The notes below the pieces were generated by a model, which did not search any database, was not told where the DNA came from, and was given only the letters and a program-made list of their open reading frames with translations. Positions 7,940-13,023 of a stretch of DNA of 13,023 nucleotides are shown here, in pieces. This DNA is from Deltaproteobacteria bacterium. GTDB taxonomy: Bacteria > Desulfobacterota > Desulfomonilia > UBA1062. Every line of letters starts with the position of its first letter. Within the stretch, counting starts at the first letter, position 1. The translations under genes were made by a program, and so were the position numbers. Location: assembly GCA_003643935.1 (NCBI GenBank), contig QMLJ01000004.1:1-13023 (forward strand), read 5' to 3'.

Positions 7940-8743
7940 TCATTGGGTCATTGGGATTTTTTCCTTGTATCGCTGAGACAAGGCCTTCCACAGCTTGCTC
8001 ACTTCAGGGGTACGCCTTTTGGTGTTGCAGTATGCCATGAGGAACCTGAGCCTGTCAGTACGTGAGATCCCAAAGGTATGACGGTTAAGGGAATCCAGGT
8101 CACGTAAACTGCAGGCCATCCGCGTCCACCTGATCTTGGCCTTCTCCAGGTCTATAAAGGAAAACTCCTTTGTCTGGGTATTTACGAAAATATGTTTTGG
8201 ATAAAGCGAGTTGTGCACTATATGGGCATCGTGCATCTTGCGTAGCTCCCTTGCCAGGGCAAGTATAATCCCTCTTCTGCCATTTATACTGTTGGAATGT
8301 TCGCCCCTCCAGTCCTCAAGAAGGTCAGCGAGTGACTGGTAGCCTTGAAGATGCTCTGTCACTAATACAGCCTGTTCTTTATTGCCTTCACGGCGTATAC
8401 CCCAGAAGAGTATCCTGGGGATCTTGATGCCTATTGCACTGAGATAGTAAAGGCTTCGGGCCTCGTTCTCAACGGTTGTTATCCCACGTAGCAGGTGGGC
8501 CATGGTGCGTCTGTAATAATTTTCTTGCTTTTTAACATAAAGCAAGGGATTTTTACCATTATTGGGGTTGATCACTTGTACATTACTCCAGCCGTTCCGC
8601 CTCCTGTTCGGTTCATCAATACCTTTGCTATCTAAGGTCCAGTATTGCATAAATTTATCACTATCCATGTCTACTCTTTTAGCCGGTTGATAACGAAACT
8701 GCCAGCTTATAGATCGAAGGATAAGGTCTAGCGTACCTGCCAT
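7940..8743 (-). CDS. InaA/WaaP-family lipopolysaccharide kinase-like protein
   Basis: This 267-residue protein of the lipopolysaccharide-kinase (InaA/WaaP/RIO-like) fold is probably cytosolic at the inner membrane. DEPNRRRNGWSNVQ (residues 43-56) matches the N-terminal InaA signature. YVKKQENYYRR carries the candidate ATP-binding lysine (K71 or K72), and E94 in TVENEAR is the likely partner Glu. The catalytic-loop region HNSLYPKHIFV (177-187) resembles the InaA version of the loop; WaaP has an Asp here, while this protein has N-S. FIDLEKAKIR (D198) is the metal-binding Asp equivalent. Family members phosphorylate LPS core sugars (WaaP) or have unclear function (InaA). The altered loop leaves real kinase activity uncertain. 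It lies 60 bp after the methyltransferase gene and 65 bp before the acyltransferase. The ATG has only a weak site (AAGTGAG). Confidence 0.85.
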   Translation of the reverse strand: MAGTLDLILRSISWQFRYQPAKRVDMDSDKFMQYWTLDSKGIDEPNRRRNGWSNVQVINPNNGKNPLLYVKKQENYYRRTMAHLLRGITTVENEARSLYYLSAIGIKIPRILFWGIRREGNKEQAVLVTEHLQGYQSLADLLEDWRGEHSNSINGRRGIILALARELRKMHDAHIVHNSLYPKHIFVNTQTKEFSFIDLEKAKIRWTRMACSLRDLDSLNRHTFGISRTDRLRFLMAYCNTKRRTPEVSKLWKALSQRYKEKIPMTQ

Positions 8744-8803
8744 AACTAATACTCACTTCTAAAGAACACATCAGTGTATACTGGCATAGCCTCTGTTTTA
8801 GCC

Positions 8804-9511
8804 TTAAACCCTAAGGACATACATCCTCCACTTTGATATGAATCTTAACATGTCAAGGTGTCTGACAATAGAGAACCCCGCCTGCCTGAACTCGGTCTCT
8901 ATCATGCTGGCCGAAAGAACTATCCTATGCCAGCCCTTGATGCTTCTGTCTCTTTGCTTGCGGCCTATATTATAGGCCTGGAGATTTCCATCCACCCAAA
9001 GCGATATTATAACGTAGCCTGACGAGACCCTGGCAAATTCCTTTAACAAGTTCATACGGTCCTGCCTGTCATCTATGTGATGCAAGAGACGCATGCAGAA
9101 GATGCAGTCCACTGATTTGTCCTTTAAAGGCAGTTCAAAAGCAGATGCAGTCAATGCCCTTAACCTATCCCTGAGCCATGGTGAAGCATTATTCATGCCT
9201 GTCTTTACCATTGCCTTATTGTAGTCAGCAGCCAGTAGCTGGACTTGGTCATTATCCAAGATCGTGTTCCAGAAACGGCCAGCCCCGCAAGGAATATCTA
9301 TTATTTTTCTTGCTCCTGTAAGACTTAAGGCAGCCGCTGCCATCTGCTGTTCCCTCCAGTTTGAGATGCGTCTCATGGTCGATTCCCTATGTCTGCGGTA
9401 GTATTCCAGGGCATAGGCACTATCGTGCTTTCCTGAATGCTTCCGGTAATATTTCTCGTTATCACCTGTATCAAGGCTATCTCTGCGTTCGACTTTGCCA
9501 GGATCCTGCAT
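8804..9511 (-). CDS. Class I SAM-dependent methyltransferase
   Basis: This is a methyltransferase of about 235 residues from ATG 9511. That start has AAGGAG (9527-9522) 10 nt upstream. The frame stays open to ATG 9583 and TTG 9592, but ATG 9583 has its purine stretch directly against it, and the extra residues are a charged, low-complexity stretch; the longer form (to 261 aa) cannot be excluded. Motif I is IIDIPCGAGRF (from ~70), followed by AADYNKAMVK (acidic residue after strand 2). ASAFELPLKDKSVDCIFCMRLLHHI has the F-x-L-P and LHH patterns of Methyltransf_11/UbiE-like proteins. It is first in the - strand cassette, upstream of the InaA-type kinase. That order is the same as the domains of the O-antigen terminator WbdD, so a role in methylating a phosphorylated or terminal sugar is possible but speculative. 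Confidence 0.85.
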   Translation of the reverse strand: MQDPGKVERRDSLDTGDNEKYYRKHSGKHDSAYALEYYRRHRESTMRRISNWREQQMAAAALSLTGARKIIDIPCGAGRFWNTILDNDQVQLLAADYNKAMVKTGMNNASPWLRDRLRALTASAFELPLKDKSVDCIFCMRLLHHIDDRQDRMNLLKEFARVSSGYVIISLWVDGNLQAYNIGRKQRDRSIKGWHRIVLSASMIETEFRQAGFSIVRHLDMLRFISKWRMYVLRV

Positions 9512-9521
9512 TACCTTAAGT

Positions 9522-9527
9522 CTCCTT
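9522..9527 (-). promoter_or_regulatory. Ribosome binding site that favours the 9511 start
   Basis: AAGGAG on the - strand, 10 nt before ATG 9511, is the best ribosome site in the N-terminal region of this methyltransferase gene and is the reason for choosing the shorter protein. Confidence 0.5.
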
Positions 9528-9643
9528 ATGTTTTCACCCCTGTCTCTAATTTTCTCTCTTGCTGCATGATCTGTTAGGGCCATCCTTCTCAACCCAGCCT
9601 ACAGTCTGTATATGGTCCGTTGTAAAACCCATGCCTTTTCCTC

Positions 9644-9730
9644 GACGCCTTATACCCTGTACCCTATACCTTGCATCTTAGACCATGAATCTTTTTTTTG
9701 ACGCCTGACGCCTGACGCCCTATACTATAC
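9644..9730. repeat. Degenerate heptamer tandem tract with T8 run
   Basis: Three perfect head-to-tail copies of TGACGCC lie at 9699-9719, directly after a run of eight T (9692-9699) and followed by CTATACTATAC. A second related patch at 9644-9670 starts with GACGCC and continues through TATACC, CTGTACC, CTATACC words. Both patches thus go from GACGCC to TATACC/TATAC and look like diverged copies of one low-complexity array. No coding or hairpin role is evident. Confidence 0.65.
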
Positions 9731-9824
9731 TAATTACCACACCTTGATCCGTATGCCAATAAGCCACGGCAGGATACAGGCTAGGCTCCCTTGTGCGTGA
9801 GGTGAATCGCGCCCGTGTTTTATG

Positions 9825-9854
9825 TTGACATGATATCTTATGTAATTCTATAAG
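9825..9854 (+). promoter_or_regulatory. Probable sigma70 promoter for the MBOAT operon
   Basis: TTGACA (9825-9830) is a perfect -35 consensus, with TATAAG (9849-9854) as -10 at 18-nt spacing. Transcription would start near 9861, about 40 nt before ATG 9902, and read the MBOAT and SGNH-partner genes. It is the best promoter-like match noticed in the window. Confidence 0.55.
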
Positions 9855-9901
9855 TCGTTCCAATTATTAATTAGACAGGGGGGGCAGCCTGGGATAGCCA
9901 T

Positions 9902-11317
9902 ATGAACTTTACATCCATCATATACCTGCCGTTTCTTGTTATCACACTTATCTTGTTTTATGCTCTTGAGGGTCATACAAGGGCGCGCTACTGGCTCCTT
10001 CTCATAGCAAGCTATATATTCTATGCCTGGTGGGATGTAAAGTTCTTAAGCCTCATAATCATCATATCATTGACAAATTACCTTGCTGGCAAATGGATCC
10101 ATGAGCTTGATGACAGGCTGAGACAAAGGTGGGTTCTCATCATGAGCCTTGTTATAAGCCTCGGTATCCTTGGCTATTTCAAGTATTGTAAATTCTTTGT
10201 CGACACATTTATATCCTTCATGGCCCAGTTTGGTTTACATATCAGCACGCCAATACTCACCATAGTGCTCCCAGTTGGCATTTCCTTCTACACCTTCCAG
10301 GCCATGAGCTATACAATAGATATTTACAGGGGGGTGATGAAACCTACGGATTCAGCGCTTAAATTCTTTACCTATGTCGCCTTCTTTCCACAGCTGGTTG
10401 CTGGCCCTATTGTTCGCGCAAGGGATCTACTGCCACAGATCGACTCTATTGAGGGTAATACCCTGCACGAGGAAGGTGTTTTCCGGATAATGTATGGCCT
10501 TTGTAAGAAGTTGCTCCTTGCAGATGTACTGGCAAGGCTCATAGTTGACCCAGCCTTTGCTGACCCCATGAGATATAGGGGCCTACCCATGCTTCTTGCT
10601 ATATACGGCTATACATTCCAGATCTTCCTGGATTTCTCCGCATACACGGACATTGCCATAGGTTCTGCCCAGCTGTTCGGTTTTAGGCTGCCTGAGAATT
10701 TCAAGTCACCCTATCTTTCAGCTGACCCCAGGGAGTTTTGGTCAAGGTGGCATATAACGCTCTCCACATGGCTGAGGGACTACCTCTATATATCCCTGGG
10801 CGGCAACAGGAAGGGAAAGAGACGTACCTATGTAAATATTCTCATCACGTTCTTCCTCGGTGGCCTGTGGCACGGCGCAGGTATGAACTTTGTAATATGG
10901 GGCATGCTCCATGGCATATACGCGGTTGTGTACAGGTTTGAAGCTGTATCCACATTTTTGAAGAAGATTCCACGCAAAATAAAGGTACTCTTCTTCTTTC
11001 ACCTCTGTGCCTTTGCATGGATATTTTTCAGGTCTTCTTCCATGGAGCAGGTATCCATGGTGCTATCTTCCCTGACATCCCTTGGGTATTACCTTTCACC
11101 AGCCCACCATGTTCTTGTGCTAAAGGTATTGGTTGTCCTGGGTATTTCCCTTGCATTGCATAACGTGACCGAACCCAGGATAGAAAAGCTAGGTACAGTC
11201 TATTCGTCCCTCCCTGCAGTTGCCAGGGGGGCTGTGCTATACGGTTTTAGCCTGCTTTTGTACTATGCATCTGAACTCAGCTATTTGCACAGCACCTTCA
11301 TATATTTCCGGTTCTAG
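9902..11317 (+). CDS. MBOAT O-acyltransferase, AlgI-like
   Basis: This 471-residue polytopic membrane protein of the MBOAT family (AlgI/DltB/PatA-type) has the normal length. Proteins of this type take an acyl group from a cytoplasmic donor and pass it across the membrane to an extracytoplasmic glycan or a partner protein. The N-terminus has the family layout (IYLPFLVITLILFY, then YIFYAWWDVKFL). LPVGISFYTFQAMSY and FFPQLVAGPIVRARDLLPQ are characteristic blocks. DPREFWSRWHITLSTWLRDY and the ISLGGNRKG loop precede GGLWHGAGMNFVIWG, whose His324 is the conserved catalytic histidine, with a second His337 in MLHG. GGGA-like purines (GGGAT, 9892-9896) lie 5-6 nt before the ATG. The SGNH-like partner follows 8 nt after the stop, the usual pairing. 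The acyl group is probably acetyl, by analogy. Confidence 0.93.
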   Translation: MNFTSIIYLPFLVITLILFYALEGHTRARYWLLLIASYIFYAWWDVKFLSLIIIISLTNYLAGKWIHELDDRLRQRWVLIMSLVISLGILGYFKYCKFFVDTFISFMAQFGLHISTPILTIVLPVGISFYTFQAMSYTIDIYRGVMKPTDSALKFFTYVAFFPQLVAGPIVRARDLLPQIDSIEGNTLHEEGVFRIMYGLCKKLLLADVLARLIVDPAFADPMRYRGLPMLLAIYGYTFQIFLDFSAYTDIAIGSAQLFGFRLPENFKSPYLSADPREFWSRWHITLSTWLRDYLYISLGGNRKGKRRTYVNILITFFLGGLWHGAGMNFVIWGMLHGIYAVVYRFEAVSTFLKKIPRKIKVLFFFHLCAFAWIFFRSSSMEQVSMVLSSLTSLGYYLSPAHHVLVLKVLVVLGISLALHNVTEPRIEKLGTVYSSLPAVARGAVLYGFSLLLYYASELSYLHSTFIYFRF

Positions 11318-11325
11318 GTGATGGA

Positions 11326-12285
11326 ATGATAAAGAAAGCCCTGCATACAGTCATCTGGTTTGTGTTTTTCGTGCTCCTTGCCCAGGTAGCAGTTCCACTG
11401 AGGAGACCTGACTATTACAACATGGAGAACGACAAGGCACTTTGGGTGAAAGAGAAGATATTTGGTAACCATGAAGATTATGACACTATATTCTTGGGTA
11501 CATCCCATACCCTGTCTGCCATCAATCCCTGGGTAATAAGATCTGAAGCAGCGAAAAAAGGAAAGGTGTTGAACCTTGCCATATGCTGGGGAGGCAGGGA
11601 TCTCTACTATATATTTGCGCGAGACCTGCTTGATAATCACAGGGTTAAGAACCTGGTAGTCGAGGTATGCTCCCTTAAACCACGCCATGTGTTCCACCCT
11701 GCATTTCGCTTTTACTGCAGCACGAGGGATGTCTTTACTGGTCCTCCCCTGTCCGTCCAGGTGTTTGCGCTCTTTCATGAAAAGATGCTTACAACCAGGC
11801 TTGCGGACATTTGCGCTGCACTTTTAAAGCCCCCTGTAATATACCTGAAGGCCAAGTTCAGGGCCCTTAGACCTTATAATATTACCTATGATAGTAGCCT
11901 TTTAGGCTTTGGGCCGCAGGATCTGCCACCGGATAAGGCCAAAAGGCTGGAAGAGGCCTTTCGCATGGACCCGGCAAGGGTGGTAAGGTCAAACTATAAG
12001 AGGCATTTCTACGATCCGTCCTATTCTGACTGGTTTTATTACCTGCGCAGGATATCCAGGCTGGCAAGGCTTCATCACACCCACCTTTACATACTCTACC
12101 TGCCAGGCAGGAATTATCCCATCCCTCCTAAGGAGCTTACAGACGAGCTTTCCAGGCTAGGTACGCTCGTAATACCTGACCTAAAGAAGATATACAGGTA
12201 TGATCTATGGCACGATGATGGTCACCTGAATTCAAAGGGGGCACTTGTGCTTTCCGAGGACCTGAAGGGAAAGATAGGATACTGA
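11326..12285 (+). CDS. SGNH/AlgJ-like periplasmic partner of the MBOAT acyltransferase
   Basis: This 319-residue protein has an N-terminal signal anchor (hydrophobic residues ~8-24) and a globular extracytoplasmic domain. FLGTSHT (residues 56-62) has Ser60 in place of the GDS nucleophile of SGNH hydrolases, and DDGHLN near the end gives the D-x-x-H pair (D297, H300). This G-x-S-H plus D-x-x-H pattern is that of AlgJ/AlgX- and DltD-related partners, which accept the acyl group from the MBOAT protein and place it on the glycan. It is shorter than AlgJ (~390 aa), and no carbohydrate-binding domain is visible. An AGGTGATGGA ribosome site precedes the ATG, only 8 nt after the MBOAT stop, so the two are clearly one operon. 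The family match is at motif level only. Confidence 0.8.
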   Translation: MIKKALHTVIWFVFFVLLAQVAVPLRRPDYYNMENDKALWVKEKIFGNHEDYDTIFLGTSHTLSAINPWVIRSEAAKKGKVLNLAICWGGRDLYYIFARDLLDNHRVKNLVVEVCSLKPRHVFHPAFRFYCSTRDVFTGPPLSVQVFALFHEKMLTTRLADICAALLKPPVIYLKAKFRALRPYNITYDSSLLGFGPQDLPPDKAKRLEEAFRMDPARVVRSNYKRHFYDPSYSDWFYYLRRISRLARLHHTHLYILYLPGRNYPIPPKELTDELSRLGTLVIPDLKKIYRYDLWHDDGHLNSKGALVLSEDLKGKIGY

Positions 12286-12364
12286 GAGTCATCCGAGGTA
12301 TCTAGGTTGGCCATGTTTGACTATAGAATATATGATAATCGTTTTTTAGTTACTGGGTGATTGT

Positions 12365-13023
12365 ATGATCGTTGATGCAAAAAAAGCCATGGAAGACCGT
12401 CCTGCATGGCAAATCTCTTGCCTGGTGCTTGTTGTGTCCATGTTGGCTTTAGTGCCAGCTTGGTTGCACTATGACATTATCTCAAGGGATGGTGCGTTTC
12501 AATATATCCCGGTTGCCAGACTATTCCTGGACGGCAACATTGTGGGCGCGCTCTCAAGACCTCAACTACCCCTCTACCCAATGCTCATGGCAGCGCTCTC
12601 GTGGATAACAGGCATGGATTTGGAACTATCAGGCAGGTTGATCTCTGGCTTAAGCTTTATCCTCGCAGCCTTGGGATTATACAAGGTTACCGAGCTTGTT
12701 TTCAAAGACAGGTGGGCAGCGCTCCTTGCCGTTCTCTTTTTAATCTCAAATAAGGAATTGCTTGACAGATCAGTGGATTGCCTCAAGGAGTCCCTTCTTG
12801 TATTCCTTGTCATCTGGGGAAATTATTTTATCCTGCAGGCGATGGTCACTAAGGGGCGCACCCTGCTTAAGCATCTACTCTTGGGCGTCTCCCTCCTCTT
12901 CCTTGGATCAATGGTAAGGATGACGGCCATGTTCTTTGTCATGGCCTGGCTCCTCATATGGGTATTCAGAAGAAAGCAGGGTCTTATCACTAGGACCATT
13001 ATCCTTTCCATGCCTGTTCTGGC
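12365..13023 (+). CDS. GT-C membrane glycosyltransferase (ArnT/PMT-like), N-terminal part
   Basis: The frame starting at ATG 12365 has no stop up to the window end, giving the first 219 residues of a larger protein. GGGTGA lies 4 nt before the start. A first membrane segment (SCLVLVVSMLALVPAWL) is followed by a loop with SRDGAFQYIPVARLFLDG and LPLYPMLMAAL. This acidic residue plus P-L-Y-P arrangement is typical of the first periplasmic loop of GT39/83-type (PMT/ArnT) enzymes, where the Asp is catalytic. Further hydrophobic segments follow (ALLAVLFLI, LLVFLVIWGNYFIL, HLLLGVSLLFLGSM, AMFFVMAWLLIWVF). Such enzymes use polyprenyl-phosphate sugars to glycosylate lipid A, proteins or glycans on the outer face of the inner membrane. 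The substrate cannot be told from this part. It lies 79 bp after the SGNH gene. Confidence 0.75.
   Translation, partial: MIVDAKKAMEDRPAWQISCLVLVVSMLALVPAWLHYDIISRDGAFQYIPVARLFLDGNIVGALSRPQLPLYPMLMAALSWITGMDLELSGRLISGLSFILAALGLYKVTELVFKDRWAALLAVLFLISNKELLDRSVDCLKESLLVFLVIWGNYFILQAMVTKGRTLLKHLLLGVSLLFLGSMVRMTAMFFVMAWLLIWVFRRKQGLITRTIILSMPVL

Larger units (their letters stand above)
9512..9901. other. Divergent intergenic region
   Basis: This 390-bp region between divergent genes has no convincing gene, apart from the possible N-terminal extension of the methyltransferase up to 9592. It contains the degenerate heptamer tract at 9644-9730 and a promoter-like pair near 9825-9854. A 28-codon - strand reading frame from ATG 9632, overlapping the methyltransferase 5' end, is judged chance. 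Between 9731 and 9820 I see nothing recognisable. Confidence 0.6.

Noticed and set aside
9546..9632. 28-codon - strand reading frame upstream of and overlapping the cassette methyltransferase
   Set aside because: It is short, resembles no known leader peptide and lies in a low-complexity intergenic area; purines before it are the only support.
11314..11778. 154-codon - strand open frame over the SGNH gene
   Set aside because: It is antisense to a gene with clear SGNH motifs and a good ribosome site; the product has no recognisable fold.
12286..12364. Promoter before the GT-C gene (TTGACT and GATAAT)
   Set aside because: The two hexamers are only 11 nt apart, too close for sigma70; readthrough from the SGNH gene is more likely.
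1..13023. JUMPstart/ops element, tRNA, CRISPR array or insertion sequence
   Set aside because: No GGCGGTAG-type ops sequence, cloverleaf, regular spaced repeat or transposase was found on reading both strands.

Overview
The window is part of a surface-polysaccharide (O-antigen, capsule or exopolysaccharide) biosynthesis locus of a Gram-negative bacterium. It holds 13 protein-coding genes, the first and last cut by the window edges. The Gram-negative assignment rests on a WbaP-type initiating enzyme, an O-antigen polymerase/ligase-family protein and an InaA/WaaP-like lipopolysaccharide kinase. G+C looks intermediate (mid-40s %). Arginine is largely AGG/AGA and ATA is a common isoleucine codon, a style seen in some thermophilic or deep-branching Desulfobacterota/Nitrospirota; that lineage guess is weak. 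No tRNA, rRNA, CRISPR array, transposase or integrase gene was seen.

Left block, + strand, 3-6749: end of an O-antigen polymerase/ligase-family membrane protein, a GT2 glycosyltransferase, a GT4 glycosyltransferase, a SAM methyltransferase, a second GT4 glycosyltransferase (WbaZ-like), the polyprenyl-phosphate sugar-1-phosphate transferase (WbaP-like) and another SAM methyltransferase. These genes are tightly packed, with two GTGA stop/start overlaps, and look like one operon. WbaP would load the first sugar on undecaprenyl phosphate, the glycosyltransferases extend the unit, the methyltransferases may decorate it, and the first protein would polymerise or ligate it. No flippase or ABC transporter is in the window.

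Middle block, - strand, 6798-9511 (transcribed right to left): a SAM methyltransferase, an InaA-type kinase-fold protein and an integral-membrane acyltransferase-3 protein. This is a compact possible modification cassette. The methyltransferase-then-kinase order recalls the fused methyltransferase-kinase WbdD that caps some O-antigens. The acyltransferase has a promoter-like sequence so close to its ATG that the mRNA may be leaderless.

A 390-bp divergent intergenic region (9512-9901) holds a degenerate heptamer tract, (TGACGCC)3 next to T8, and a good sigma70-like promoter facing right.

Right block, + strand, 9902-13023: an MBOAT O-acyltransferase (AlgI-like), its SGNH/AlgJ-like partner, and the start of a GT-C (ArnT/PMT-like) multipass glycosyltransferase that runs off the window. 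MBOAT plus SGNH partner is the known arrangement for O-acetylating extracytoplasmic glycans. With the AT3 protein, two different acylation machineries sit in one locus.
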